From [Synechococcus] sp. NIES-970 (lineage in GTDB: Bacteria; Cyanobacteriota; Cyanobacteriia; Cyanobacteriales; MRBY01), in contig AP017959.1 of NCBI GenBank assembly GCA_002356215.1, forward strand, positions 372,001 to 436,000: DNA of 64,000 bases. The letters run 5' to 3'. The notes below the pieces were generated by a model. The model did no database searches and was not told where the DNA came from. It was given only the letters and a program-made list of their open reading frames with translations. A program made the translations under genes and the position numbers. Below are positions 27,332 through 38,097 of this stretch, in pieces. Positions within the stretch are counted from its first letter, which is position 1, and every line of letters starts with the position of its first letter.

Positions 27332-28588
27332 GTGAGTCCCCAAACGCTACTTGATCATTCTCCAGTCGAAACCTTTGATCCGGCCCAGTTCAATCAGTAT
27401 GTCATGAATACCTATGGGCGCTTCCCGGTGGCGATCGCCAAAGGAAAAGGTTGTCGTCTGTGGGATACCAATGGCAAAAGTTATTTAGATTTTGTGGCGG
27501 GGATTGCCACCTGTACCCTGGGCCATGGCCATCCGGCGCTGATCGAAGCGGTCACCGCACAAATCCAAAAACTCCACCATATTTCTAACCTCTACTACAT
27601 CCCAGAGCAAGGGGAGCTGGCCCAGTGGATTGTAGAACACTCCTGCGCCGATAAGGTATTTTTCTGTAACTCTGGGGCTGAAGCTAACGAAGCGGCGATT
27701 AAATTAGTCCGCAAATATGCCCACACCGTTTCTGACTTCCTCGAAGAACCCGTCATTTTGTCGGCAATCTCCAGCTTCCATGGCCGCACCCTCGCGACCA
27801 TTACCGCCACCGGGCAGCCAAAATATCAAAAGCATTTCCATCCTCTCCCCGATGGCTTTGCCTATGTGCCCTACAACGATATCCGCGCCCTAGAAGAGGC
27901 GATCGTCGACATTGACGAAGGTAACCGCCGCGTAGCCGCCGTGATGCTCGAAGCCCTCCAGGGGGAAGGGGGAGTACGCCCGGGGGATGTGGAATATTTC
28001 AAGGCAGTGCGGCGGATTTGTGACGAGAATAATATTTTGCTCGTCCTCGATGAAGTCCAGGTGGGTGTAGGCCGCACGGGTAAATATTGGGGCTATGAAA
28101 ACCTGGGCATTGAACCCGATATTTTCACCAGTGCGAAAGGTTTAGCCGGAGGCATTCCCATCGGCGCAATGATGTGTAAGGATGCTTGCGCGGTATTTAA
28201 CCCAGGGGAACATGCCAGCACCTTTGGCGGTAATCCTTTTTCCTGTGCTGCTGGTTTAGCCGTCGTCAAAACCCTGGAAACAGAAAATCTTTTAGAGAAC
28301 GCCACCGCCAGAGGAGCACAGTTACGAGCTGGCCTAAAAACCCTCGCGCAAAAATATCCCTACTTTAGTGATGTGCGGGGTTGGGGCTTGATTTGTGGTA
28401 TGGAAATCAAGACTGATTTAGAACTTACATCGATTGAAGTGGTCAAGGCTGCCATGGAAAATGGTCTCCTCCTCGCCCCTGCTGGCCCGAAGGTGATCCG
28501 TTTTGTGCCGCCGCTGATTGTCTCAGAAGCAGAGATTAATGAGGCGATCGCCCTATTGGATCAAACCCTCTCCGCCTTTACGGTCTAA
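27332..28588 (+). CDS. argD: Acetylornithine aminotransferase
   Basis: A 418-residue class III PLP aminotransferase that makes N-acetylornithine in arginine synthesis. The PLP Lys is in IFTSAKGLAGGIPIGAM (about residue 271), and CNSGAEANEAAIKLVRKY, SSFHGRTLATITATGQPKYQ and LLVLDEVQVGVGRTGKYW are characteristic. The start is a GTG with GGAG 7 bases upstream; the next ATG in frame (MNTYGRF) would cut into the conserved N-terminus. A bidirectional terminator follows at 28621-28671. Confidence 0.93.
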   Translation: MSPQTLLDHSPVETFDPAQFNQYVMNTYGRFPVAIAKGKGCRLWDTNGKSYLDFVAGIATCTLGHGHPALIEAVTAQIQKLHHISNLYYIPEQGELAQWIVEHSCADKVFFCNSGAEANEAAIKLVRKYAHTVSDFLEEPVILSAISSFHGRTLATITATGQPKYQKHFHPLPDGFAYVPYNDIRALEEAIVDIDEGNRRVAAVMLEALQGEGGVRPGDVEYFKAVRRICDENNILLVLDEVQVGVGRTGKYWGYENLGIEPDIFTSAKGLAGGIPIGAMMCKDACAVFNPGEHASTFGGNPFSCAAGLAVVKTLETENLLENATARGAQLRAGLKTLAQKYPYFSDVRGWGLICGMEIKTDLELTSIEVVKAAMENGLLLAPAGPKVIRFVPPLIVSEAEINEAIALLDQTLSAFTV

Positions 28589-28620
28589 ATAGCTCCAAAC
28601 TGTCATCGGCGATCAACAGC

Positions 28621-28671
28621 AAAAATGGGTAAGGTTTATTCTCTGGGAGAACAGACTTTACCCATTTTTTT
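28621..28671 (+). terminator. Bidirectional terminator between argD and the radical SAM gene
   Basis: AAAAATGGGTAA (28621-28632) is the reverse complement of TTACCCATTTTT (28658-28669), with an inner TTCTC/GAGAA stem in the loop. T-runs exist on both strands, so it can end both convergent genes. Confidence 0.8.
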
Positions 28672-28692
28672 AAACTTGCAAAGGGGTTAGGT

Positions 28693-30327
28693 TTAGCTGG
28701 CGATCGCCTCTGCTTCCGACTGAGCGCGGGCCCCATCGCTCGCTTCAGCCTTCGCTGCATCAAGCTTTTTCATCTGGGCTTGGTAATTAACCAGTTGGGT
28801 TTCAATTTGCTCTTTGACGATTTGACGATATTCAAGGAAATGCTCAATCTGGGCACAAACTGTTAAATAACTGGGTACGCCCCGACGATTATGAATAAAC
28901 ATTTGGGCGAGATAATACCAGAAACTAAAGCGGGTTTTCCGCACAATTCCCTGGCGCCAACAAATGACGGCGAGGGCATATAAGGCCCGCCATTCCAGAT
29001 GTTTTTTCACTGGATTTTTGCGGGGTTTCGGATTTTTGTGACAGGGCGCTTCTCCGAGGATGCGGTAATGCTGATAGGTGCGGTCTAAATATTTTTGAGG
29101 ATCATAAAGCTCCCAGAAACCTTGTACAAATTCCTCTGCAATTTCTTCTACCGGTCGGGTTGGAATGAAATTCATCAAGGTGCTTTGGTTAATGCCCACT
29201 GAATCATTATGTTCTAATAGGCGGCCTTCCTTTTTCAAGCGATGGTACAGTCCTGTATCAGGTAGAACCTGTAACATGCTAAAGATCGCCGTAGGAATAG
29301 TACTTTTCTGGACAAAATCCACCACCCGCTGGGCAGCCCCTGTGGTTTCACCATCAAACCCGACAATGAACCCAGCCATCACCCGTAGGCCAGAACTGAT
29401 GATTTTATGGACAGATTCGCTGAGAGGATCACGGGTATTTTGGAATTTTTTCGTCACTGCCAAACTGTTTTCGTCTGGGGTCTCAATGCCGAGGAAGACT
29501 GTGCCAAAGTTGCAGGCAGTCATCATATCCATCAGCTCTTGATCCTGGGCCAAATCCACTGAAGCTTCGGTGGCAAAACTGAAGGGGTAACCCTTCTCTT
29601 CCATCCAGGGTTCAAGGGCTTTGAGTAATAATTTCACGTTGCGCTTGTTCCCAATGAAATTATCATCCACCATAAAAATGGTGCGTCGCCAGCCGAGGTT
29701 GTAGAGGGTTTCAAGTTCAGCGATCAGTTGCTCTGGGGTTTTGGTTCTAGGCTTGCGTCCATAGAGGACGATGATGTCACAAAACTCACATTGGAATGGG
29801 CAACCCCGGGAGAATTGCACCGACATTTCTGAGTAGGCGTCTAGCTCTAACAGGTCATAGCGGGGAATGGGAGTCATCGATACATCGGGCTTTTCGGGGG
29901 AGCGATAGATCCCGGATGCTTCACCTTTTTCTAGGGCTTCAATAAACATGGGGATTGTTAATTCCCCCTCATCGAGCACGAGATAGTCTGCTTTACCTTC
30001 TAGGTCTTGGATAAAGGAAGTGGCATAGGGGCCGCCGATCGCCACTTTTAGGCCCCGTCGTTTTGCTTCTTCAATTTGATCTAAGATGTCGTATTTCTGG
30101 ACGATCATCCCCGACATAATCACGATCTCTGCCCATTCCCATTCTGCTTCGGTGACATCGCGGATGTTGCGGTCTACGAGTTTAAATTCCCACTCCTGGG
30201 GCAAAATCGCGGCAACGGTAATCAAGCCAAGGGGCGGCAATAATGCCTTGCGACCAATGAGCTCGATCGCCTTCTCAAAGGACCAGAAGCTCTTGGGGAA
30301 AACAGGGTAAATCAGTAATGCACGCAT
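28693..30327 (-). CDS. B12-binding domain radical SAM protein (DUF4070 type)
   Basis: A 544-residue protein. An N-terminal cobalamin-binding-like domain (MRALLIYPVFPKSFWSFEKA onward, about residues 1-150) precedes the radical SAM core with the cluster motif SRGCPFQCEFCDI (CxxxCxxC, about residues 169-181). A C-terminal domain of about 150 residues (DRTYQHYRILGEAPCHKN onward) fits DUF4070. The ATG at 30327 is chosen because the upstream frame has no family-like residues. Such enzymes often do methylation or ring-forming chemistry in cofactor or lipid pathways; the substrate is not known. Confidence 0.85.
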   Translation of the reverse strand: MRALLIYPVFPKSFWSFEKAIELIGRKALLPPLGLITVAAILPQEWEFKLVDRNIRDVTEAEWEWAEIVIMSGMIVQKYDILDQIEEAKRRGLKVAIGGPYATSFIQDLEGKADYLVLDEGELTIPMFIEALEKGEASGIYRSPEKPDVSMTPIPRYDLLELDAYSEMSVQFSRGCPFQCEFCDIIVLYGRKPRTKTPEQLIAELETLYNLGWRRTIFMVDDNFIGNKRNVKLLLKALEPWMEEKGYPFSFATEASVDLAQDQELMDMMTACNFGTVFLGIETPDENSLAVTKKFQNTRDPLSESVHKIISSGLRVMAGFIVGFDGETTGAAQRVVDFVQKSTIPTAIFSMLQVLPDTGLYHRLKKEGRLLEHNDSVGINQSTLMNFIPTRPVEEIAEEFVQGFWELYDPQKYLDRTYQHYRILGEAPCHKNPKPRKNPVKKHLEWRALYALAVICWRQGIVRKTRFSFWYYLAQMFIHNRRGVPSYLTVCAQIEHFLEYRQIVKEQIETQLVNYQAQMKKLDAAKAEASDGARAQSEAEAIAS

Positions 30328-30542
30328 GGTTTTATGATTGGGAATTTTATCGAGATCGGGGAATCTTACAAATTGAAAGATCTTCCGGTGGCGATCGCCT
30401 ATCACTTCCCATGGGGACGATCAAGCGAATAATTGCCTTCAAGTGTAGCGCTAAAGTTTTCGAGCGGTATCCCCCCGAAGAATTGTTCCCAGCGAGATTA
30501 GATGGTAACCGGGCGATCGCTCCCATCTCCCATCTAAAGAAT

Positions 30543-31625
<1,083 letters not shown>

Positions 31626-31816
31626 TTAGGATCCGTTGGGAATAAAGGATTACTTAACGCTGGAGCGTTGAAATGTGGCGGATTTTGGGGACGATGGGGG
31701 GAGGATATGGGCAAACCTTGACCTGGGTCTGTCAAAAATCGTCACAATCGTCGGTGGGCTGGGTAACGGTTGCTAGGATGACCTGTAGCAAAAACTTGTG
31801 AGCTTGTGAGCGATAT

Positions 31817-33334
31817 ATGTTTCAACGTCGTGCGAGTGGGGTTCTGTTACATCCTACGTCTTTGCCGGGTCGCTTCGGAATCGGTGATTTAGGGGCAGAA
31901 GCCTATCGATTTATTGATTTTCTAGCCGATAGTGGCCAGCAGGTCTGGCAGGTGCTTCCCCTAGGGCCAACGGGCTTTGGCAATTCGCCTTACCTCTGCT
32001 ATTCGGCCTTTGCGGGAAATCCGATGCTCCTCAATTTAGAGTGGCTCGCGGCAGAAGGGTTATTGGATGAGGCAGATTTGGCGGATTGCCCGGATTTTCC
32101 AGCGGATCAGGTGGACTATGACCAGGCGATCGCCTTCAAGATGCCCCTATTGCGGAAAGCATGCAAACGTTTCCAAGAAGTGGCGACCCCAGAACGTCTG
32201 GCCGAATTTCAGACATTTTGTGAGGAGCAGATCTATTGGCTCAAGGACTACGCTCTGTTTATGGCGATTAAGGAAGCCCATGGCGGCAAGAGCTGGTATG
32301 ACTGGGCGCCGGAGTTGGCTTGGCGTGACCCAGAGGCGATCGCCAAACAAACAGAATTGCTGGCTGACCAGATTTTTTTCCATCAATATGTACAATCAGA
32401 GTTTTTCCGGCAGTGGTCTACCCTAAAAAGCTATGCCAACGAAAAGGGCATCCAGATTTTTGGGGATCTGCCCATCTATGTGGCCCATGACAGTGCCGAT
32501 GTATGGGGCCACCCGAAAATTTTCCGCCTCGACCGGGAAACGGGGGCAGCGAAGTGGATGGCGGGCGTGCCACCGGATTATTTCAGCGAAACGGGTCAAC
32601 TCTGGGGAAATCCCGTCTATAACTGGCGTAATTTGTCCCGTAGCCGTTATGCCTGGTGGATTGAGCGGGTAAAAACGATGCTCGCCTATGTGGACATTGT
32701 GCGGATCGACCACTTCCGGGGTTTTGAAGCCTTTTGGGCGGTACCTCAGGGGGAAGAAACGGCGATGTATGGCCGCTGGGTGAAAGGGCGGGGGGATGAA
32801 TTTTTTGCCCTACTTAAGGAACAACTGGGGGTGCTGCCCATCGTCGCAGAAGATTTGGGTGTAATTACCCCAGAAGTAGAAGCGCTGCGGGATAAATACG
32901 CGTTACCGGGGATGAAAATTTTGCACTTTGCCTTCGATAGCGATCGCGCCAACCCATTTCTGCCGTTCAACTACACCAATCGCAATTGCATTGTTTACAC
33001 CGGCACCCATGATAATGACACCACCCTCGGCTGGTTTGACAAGCGCAGTGACGAGGAAAAAGCTCGGGTTGTGGACTATCTCGGCTGCCTCTGTGAGGAG
33101 GGGGTCCACTGGGGTTTAATGCGTTTAGCTCTGGGTTCTGTGGCAAATCTAGCGGTTTTCCCGCTGCAAGATCTGCTGGGTCTGGGGAGTGAAGCAAAAA
33201 TGAATACTCCTGGGGTGGCGGCGGGTAATTGGACCTGGCGCTATCAACCGGAGCTGTTAACAGAAGATCTAATTGGCAAGCTGCGCTACCTCGTTTATCT
33301 TTACGGACGGGAACCGGAATATCGAGGCGAATAA
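31817..33334 (+). CDS. malQ: 4-alpha-glucanotransferase (amylomaltase)
   Basis: A 505-residue GH77 enzyme that shuffles alpha-1,4-glucan chains in glycogen metabolism. The start RRASGVLLHPTSLPGRFGIG is typical. Catalytic residues lie in IVRIDHFRGFEAFW (nucleophile Asp near 297), IVAEDLGVITPEVEAL (general acid Glu near 343) and YTGTHDNDTTLGW (Asp near 395). Length fits the family. The DUF1818 gene starts at the very next base after its stop, so they are co-transcribed. Confidence 0.95.
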   Translation: MFQRRASGVLLHPTSLPGRFGIGDLGAEAYRFIDFLADSGQQVWQVLPLGPTGFGNSPYLCYSAFAGNPMLLNLEWLAAEGLLDEADLADCPDFPADQVDYDQAIAFKMPLLRKACKRFQEVATPERLAEFQTFCEEQIYWLKDYALFMAIKEAHGGKSWYDWAPELAWRDPEAIAKQTELLADQIFFHQYVQSEFFRQWSTLKSYANEKGIQIFGDLPIYVAHDSADVWGHPKIFRLDRETGAAKWMAGVPPDYFSETGQLWGNPVYNWRNLSRSRYAWWIERVKTMLAYVDIVRIDHFRGFEAFWAVPQGEETAMYGRWVKGRGDEFFALLKEQLGVLPIVAEDLGVITPEVEALRDKYALPGMKILHFAFDSDRANPFLPFNYTNRNCIVYTGTHDNDTTLGWFDKRSDEEKARVVDYLGCLCEEGVHWGLMRLALGSVANLAVFPLQDLLGLGSEAKMNTPGVAAGNWTWRYQPELLTEDLIGKLRYLVYLYGREPEYRGE

Positions 33335-33718
33335 ATGGGGCGATCGCTTAAAAAAGGAGCGGGTTGGCGGTTGGGCTGGGATCCTGACCCGACCCGTGCT
33401 TTCCAGGGACTGGTGGGGACTGATGATTGGGCAGTGGAGCTGACGGCGGCAGAATTTATCGATTTTTGTCGCCTGTTGGTGCAACTCGCTGAGACTGTTA
33501 CAAGTATTGCCCCAGAATTGATGGCAGAAGAGCGCATCAGTATTGAAGCAGAAAGTGATTTAGTTTGGCTGGAAATTGAAGGATTTGCAGATTGTTATAG
33601 CCTACGAATGCTCCTTTTAACTCAGCGCAATATCGAAGGCAATTGGCCAGCAGAAGTTGTGAGCAAATTAGTGATGATCGCACGAATTTTTCACCAAACC
33701 AAAGAATTACCGATATGA
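33335..33718 (+). CDS. DUF1818 family protein
   Basis: A 127-residue protein found, as I recall, in nearly all cyanobacteria. Features of the family are GAGWRLGWDPDP near residues 8-19, FQGLVGTDDWAVELTAAEFIDFC and LAETVTSIAPELMAEERI. It is soluble, with no known enzyme motif. The ATG abuts the malQ stop (TAAATG), which suggests translational coupling. Function unknown; linkage to malQ hints at carbon metabolism but may be chance. Confidence 0.85.
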   Translation: MGRSLKKGAGWRLGWDPDPTRAFQGLVGTDDWAVELTAAEFIDFCRLLVQLAETVTSIAPELMAEERISIEAESDLVWLEIEGFADCYSLRMLLLTQRNIEGNWPAEVVSKLVMIARIFHQTKELPI

Positions 33719-33809
33719 TTTTTATGACTTTTAACTTTAAATTTATTTATATTGATATTCATTTTTGTCGCTTATACTGACCAAGAGCGATAAGTTTTTT
33801 GTATCAATT

Positions 33810-35171
33810 ATGATCGATTCGGATCTCAAAAAAGCATGGCTGTCTCTTTCTCCTGATGCCAATGAACCTGAGATAGCATTTAAGTTAGTTATCCCGGAAA
33901 TTCTAAAAATATTTGGATTTAATCAGCAAGAGGTTTGTCAGCAGTATTTAACAGGACGGGGAGCTAAGGCTGTTGATATTGCAGCGCGGAAAAATACTGG
34001 AGAAGAGGACTTTTCTCATACTAAACAAGATGCCACCTTGATTGTCGAATTAAAAAAAAGACAATTAGACCTTTCTTCTTCTAGTAATCCCTATAAAAAT
34101 GCAGTCAAACAACTCAAGGGATACCTGCATCCGACTTCAGTAAATTGCCGACAAGTAAACTGGGGAATTCTCACTAACGCAAATCGAATTCAACTTTTTC
34201 GTCGTCATGGTCGAGTTGTATATCCTTACACCACAAACATTGAGTTGACTGCTGAAAATATTGATGAAAAGATTTCAATCATCAAAACAATTATTGATAA
34301 TCAACAACAAGCTTTAACAGTTGCTCTCTACAACAATAAAGGAGGTGTAGGAAAAACAACGACAGCAATTAATCTTGCAGGAATTTTATCCTTGCCTAAA
34401 CCACTGGGGTTTGGGAAAAAAGTTTTAGTCGTAGATTTTGATCCTAATCAAAAGGATCTTTCAGATTTACTCAATATTCAGACTGAAAAACTTAGCTTAT
34501 TTGATTTCTATAAAGATAGGAAAAGTCTGAATATTAATGACGTTATTGCACAATACCGTTTTAAAGAAAAATTTGGCTTTGATATTATCCCAGCAGATGA
34601 AAAATTTTTAAATGCAACAGGGACAGACTTGGCATCAATTCCCAAAGGAACTTTAAAAAAAGCTTTATCTCCCCTTGCTGATTTTTATGATTACATTTTA
34701 ATTGATTCACCTCCGGGAGATAGTTATTTCACCCATGAAGCTCTAACTGCTGCTGACGTAATTTTAATGCCATCTAAGCACAATGGTGTAGCCTCCTTTA
34801 AAAATGCAGCAATGGCAATGAAGAGTATTTTTCCAGCTCTTGGAAAAGATCGACGTGCTTATTTTCCAGAACTCGCAGACCCCACTCCATTACCGATATT
34901 TTTTAATGGTGAATCGATCACTCCTACTGCTAAAGCACAAGCACAAAACGCAATTAAGGCAATTGTTCGACAAGCTAAGCAAGAAGATCAAATTGATTTA
35001 ATGCATTTTTTCTTTCCCAAATGGACTCCCGCTCAAGAGAATCTTGAAATTTTCGAGATGCCTAGCTATGCTCATATTGCCTCCGCTGCATTTGCCAATC
35101 GCCCGGCTGTCTTTACCAGTAAAGTAGCCTGTGAATATTACCGCAATCTAGTTCAGGAGTATTTCATCTAA
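33810..35171 (+). CDS. Fusion of HsdR-N-like PD-(D/E)XK nuclease domain and ParA-type ATPase
   Basis: A 453-residue protein with two parts. Residues 1-165 resemble the N-terminal domain of type I restriction HsdR subunits: D56 in KAVDIAAR and E80-x-K82 in TLIVELKK form a PD-(D/E)XK-type site, followed by KQLKGYLHP and VNWGILTNANRIQLF. Residues 168-453 are a ParA/MinD ATPase with Walker A NNKGGVGKTTTAINLA (175-190), VLVVDFDPNQ, and Walker B YILIDSPPGD (295-304). I start at the ATG at 33810. The next gene begins inside its stop codon. AT-rich codons and no HIP1 site suggest foreign origin. The role is unknown; partition or defence are both possible. Confidence 0.75.
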   Translation: MIDSDLKKAWLSLSPDANEPEIAFKLVIPEILKIFGFNQQEVCQQYLTGRGAKAVDIAARKNTGEEDFSHTKQDATLIVELKKRQLDLSSSSNPYKNAVKQLKGYLHPTSVNCRQVNWGILTNANRIQLFRRHGRVVYPYTTNIELTAENIDEKISIIKTIIDNQQQALTVALYNNKGGVGKTTTAINLAGILSLPKPLGFGKKVLVVDFDPNQKDLSDLLNIQTEKLSLFDFYKDRKSLNINDVIAQYRFKEKFGFDIIPADEKFLNATGTDLASIPKGTLKKALSPLADFYDYILIDSPPGDSYFTHEALTAADVILMPSKHNGVASFKNAAMAMKSIFPALGKDRRAYFPELADPTPLPIFFNGESITPTAKAQAQNAIKAIVRQAKQEDQIDLMHFFFPKWTPAQENLEIFEMPSYAHIASAAFANRPAVFTSKVACEYYRNLVQEYFI

Positions 35172-35869
35172 TGAAACAAGAAATTGGCGCATTACTACAT
35201 CTCTATCTTGAAGAGATCCAAGCAGGTGAACCGACGGAAGTTCATGAATTCTTAATCCAAAGTGCAGCAAAAGCAATCAATGAAGCAAATGATAGAAACT
35301 GGATTCCACTCATTGTTAAACAAACAGGGGCAGAAGAATATCAAGTGATTGCAAATAACTTTATTTTTGCTGCCGCGCAGGAAGCTGGACTGAATAAAGT
35401 TTGGTGCATTGTGGCGGACGATTCTACTGTTGTTCAATCATCATCACAAATTCTTGCTCAGGAAAAAATCTCAAAAGTCAATTTAGCGAAAGCATCCAGG
35501 GATGAAATTAAAGTGGCCCTTGATTATTTAATCAAGCGACCTGTTAAACCTCTAAGTGGTGTAAAAATTGCAACAGCTACGGAAAGAATTGATGCCGCAC
35601 CTCGTAAATATTGGAAAGAGAGCTTAACAGACGTCACTAACTTGAAATGTGGTATTACAAGGGGTAATAAACTCAATATTTTTAAAGAAGTCTTTTATAC
35701 AACGCCTGAACCATTGCCAGACGTAATCACTGATCCGCAACTTTTGGCGACTTTCAACCAAACAGAACTGAAAAAAATGGCTAAAAAGCGGGGACTTACA
35801 GGGTATAGCAGTCTAAAAAAGGCTGCTTTAATAAAGCTGTTGTCTGAAGATGGCACGCCTCAAGGGTAA
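35171..35869 (+). CDS. Degenerate ParB-like protein with C-terminal Rho-N/SAP-like domain
   Basis: A 232-residue protein starting at an ATG that overlaps the ParA stop (TAATG), so the pair is translationally coupled. Residues 43-85 (NWIPLIVKQTGAEEYQVIAN and KVWCIVADD) look like the ParB/sulfiredoxin-like N-terminal fold, but the usual GERRxR motif of CTP-binding ParB is replaced by ANNFIFA. No helix-turn-helix is seen. The last 45 residues (LLATFNQTELKKMAKKRGLT onward) resemble Rho N-terminal or SAP helical domains that bind nucleic acid. It is probably the partner of the upstream ATPase. Confidence 0.65.
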   Translation: MKQEIGALLHLYLEEIQAGEPTEVHEFLIQSAAKAINEANDRNWIPLIVKQTGAEEYQVIANNFIFAAAQEAGLNKVWCIVADDSTVVQSSSQILAQEKISKVNLAKASRDEIKVALDYLIKRPVKPLSGVKIATATERIDAAPRKYWKESLTDVTNLKCGITRGNKLNIFKEVFYTTPEPLPDVITDPQLLATFNQTELKKMAKKRGLTGYSSLKKAALIKLLSEDGTPQG

Positions 35870-35929
35870 TTACAACTGAGGTCGGAGAAGACTATAATCC
35901 TGGGGAAAATTGTCACGTTACAAAAGTTC

Positions 35930-36592
35930 ATGAACGCTCCAACGATTGTATTTTGCGACTTCGATGGCACAATCACGACCGTCGATACCTTTGGTGATGC
36001 CCTCGGCAAATATGCCCCGGCGGTGGCCGCCGACATTCTCCCAGGACTTTACGATCGCCAAATTACGCTGCGGGAAGGAGTGCGAAAAATCCTAGAGGCA
36101 ATTCCTTCTGAGCAGTTTGGGGCTTTTGTCGGCGAGGTAGATGATAAACCCGTGCGCCAGGGCTTTAGTGAATTTTTACAATTTTTAGGCGATCGCCAAG
36201 TGCCGATCGTGGTTGTTTCTGGCGGCCTCGTACCGATGGTGGAGCGAGTGTTGGCCCGCTTGGGCAGCGACGGCAAACCCCTGCGCACCCATATTGAAAC
36301 CGTGGCCGCGATGGATATTGACACCCTAGACCCCTACTTCAAGATCATTGCGCCCTTTGAAGGGGGGACAGAAATGGTCGAGAAAGTGCAGGTGATGGGA
36401 AAATACCAATACCAGAAGGCGATCGCTATTGGTGACTCTCTCACAGATATCAACATGGCCCTAAAAGCGGATTTGGTTTTTGCGCGCGATCGCCTCCAGG
36501 AATATCTCGGCGAAGAAGGGAAAACCTACGTCCCCTGGGAAACCTTTGATGATATCCGCCACTATCTGGAAACCAACGGCTTTCCGGCCTAA
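35930..36592 (+). CDS. MtnX-like HAD-IB phosphatase
   Basis: A 220-residue HAD phosphatase. Motif I FCDFDGTITTVDTF has both Asp residues (D10, D12), the Thr/Ser motif is VVVSGGLVP (about residues 95-103), and motif III/IV is AIAIGDSLTDINMALKADLVFARD (about 166-189). The sequence is close to MtnX, the 2-hydroxy-3-keto-5-methylthiopentenyl-1-phosphate phosphatase of methionine salvage, but whether it does this step is not certain. It overlaps the end of the convergent sugar transferase gene by 4 bases. Confidence 0.82.
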   Translation: MNAPTIVFCDFDGTITTVDTFGDALGKYAPAVAADILPGLYDRQITLREGVRKILEAIPSEQFGAFVGEVDDKPVRQGFSEFLQFLGDRQVPIVVVSGGLVPMVERVLARLGSDGKPLRTHIETVAAMDIDTLDPYFKIIAPFEGGTEMVEKVQVMGKYQYQKAIAIGDSLTDINMALKADLVFARDRLQEYLGEEGKTYVPWETFDDIRHYLETNGFPA

Positions 36593-38061
36593 TAAGCCCC
36601 TTTACCGAAAACGACAATTCGCACAGTTTCCAGCAAAATATCAAGGTCGAGGTTCAAAGACCAATTATCGATGTAGTACAGATCCAGCCGCGCCGCATCA
36701 TTAAAATCATCCAGATCCGAGCGGCCCGAAATTTGCCAGAGCCCCGTGATCCCCGGTAATACTTGGTGACGGATATGATGCCAGTCATCAAACCGTTCCA
36801 CATCCCGCAGCGGTAATGGACGCGGCCCCACCAAGCTCATTTGGCCCAACATGACATTAATCAATTGGGGCAGTTCATCGATACTCGTCCGGCGGAGAAA
36901 TCGGCCCAATTTTGTGATGCGCGGATCCTCTTTTATTTTAAATAAAACCCCATCTTTCATCTGGTTTTGGGCTTCCAGTTGCGCTTGCAGTTGGGGCGCA
37001 TTGACAATCATCGTCCGAAATTTCCACATCCTGAAGGGCTGACCATTTAAACCGGCCCTCGGTTGCCGGAAAAAAATTGGCCCAGGAGAATCGAGACGGA
37101 TGGCGATCGCCACCCCCAGCAACAGCGGCGAAATTAGCAGCAAACCAAATCCCGCCCCCAGAAAATCAAACCACCGTTTCAGGCGGTAATCCCAGCACAA
37201 TAGCAAGGGCGTTTCGATGCGGAGGGTGGGAATCCCTGCGAACATCTCTGGTAAACCCCGCCGATAGAGCATCTCCCGACTCGACGGCAGTAGACGAATG
37301 GCGATCCCTGCACTGCGCAAATGCCAAAACAAATGAGAAGCCAAATCCGTTTCTGGTAAATCTTTAACCAGTACCTCCTGGGCGCCCGACTGGCGAATTT
37401 GGGCCAGGGTTGCCTGGGTGCCGGCCATGGAAGCGAGGGCCGCACCAACGACTTTGTAATGGGGCCGCTTTTTGATCATGTGGGTCAAGCGATCTAACTG
37501 CCTTGCTGGGGCAACAAGAAAAACATTAATGGGGGGCGCTTGGCGGTCAAATTGGCGCAGAATCAGGGTCAAGACAAAACGGAAACCCACAACAAAGACA
37601 ATACTGAGAAACCACGCCGTAATAAACAGAGAACGGGGCGGGTCCACCATCGGGTCATAGAAATAACTGCCGACCAAAAACAGGCCATAGACCAGGGTGA
37701 TGATCCAGGCAGCACGGGTATAGTTTTGGGGTGCGGGGGGCAGGCGGTAGAGGTGATTACCAAAGAAAAAACAGAGGGTAACAAAGGCGAAAATCCAGAA
37801 CAAACTGGGAATATCAAGCCATACCCACCAAATTAAATCGGCTGGAATAGGGGAAAAAAAGTTGTTGACATAGTCCGCCAGTTGCCAGGCGATCGCCAAC
37901 CCTAGTAAATCGCTCCCCACCAGTAGTAAACCCCGTTGCCAGCGCCCCTGGGCGGTTTTGAGCCAATGGAGAGGATTGATGGCGCGGATATCTTGGCCGG
38001 GCAATGGGATGGGAGATTTTCGCATTGGGAGCACGCAAACATTAGGTGAAATAACAGTCAA
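36589..38061 (-). CDS. Polyprenyl glycosylphosphotransferase (WbaP/WcaJ-like sugar transferase)
   Basis: A 490-residue membrane enzyme that starts exopolysaccharide or O-antigen repeat units by moving a sugar phosphate to undecaprenyl phosphate. The N-terminal 150 residues hold four or five hydrophobic segments, a CoA-binding-like domain follows (INVFLVAPARQLDRL), and the C-terminal bacterial transferase domain shows RLDSPGPIFFRQPRAG, MWKFRTM and RTSIDELPQLINVMLGQMSL. The gene WecG/TagA lies just upstream (38098-38877) in the same direction, so they probably form a polysaccharide operon. Confidence 0.9.
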   Translation of the reverse strand: MTVISPNVCVLPMRKSPIPLPGQDIRAINPLHWLKTAQGRWQRGLLLVGSDLLGLAIAWQLADYVNNFFSPIPADLIWWVWLDIPSLFWIFAFVTLCFFFGNHLYRLPPAPQNYTRAAWIITLVYGLFLVGSYFYDPMVDPPRSLFITAWFLSIVFVVGFRFVLTLILRQFDRQAPPINVFLVAPARQLDRLTHMIKKRPHYKVVGAALASMAGTQATLAQIRQSGAQEVLVKDLPETDLASHLFWHLRSAGIAIRLLPSSREMLYRRGLPEMFAGIPTLRIETPLLLCWDYRLKRWFDFLGAGFGLLLISPLLLGVAIAIRLDSPGPIFFRQPRAGLNGQPFRMWKFRTMIVNAPQLQAQLEAQNQMKDGVLFKIKEDPRITKLGRFLRRTSIDELPQLINVMLGQMSLVGPRPLPLRDVERFDDWHHIRHQVLPGITGLWQISGRSDLDDFNDAARLDLYYIDNWSLNLDLDILLETVRIVVFGKGAY

Positions 38062-38097
38062 AACAAAGAGGCTAAACGAGCAATAGATTTTCAGGGG

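Noticed and set aside
31795-31811. Tandem CTTGTGAG repeat before malQ
   Set aside because: Only two short copies; no functional meaning can be supported.
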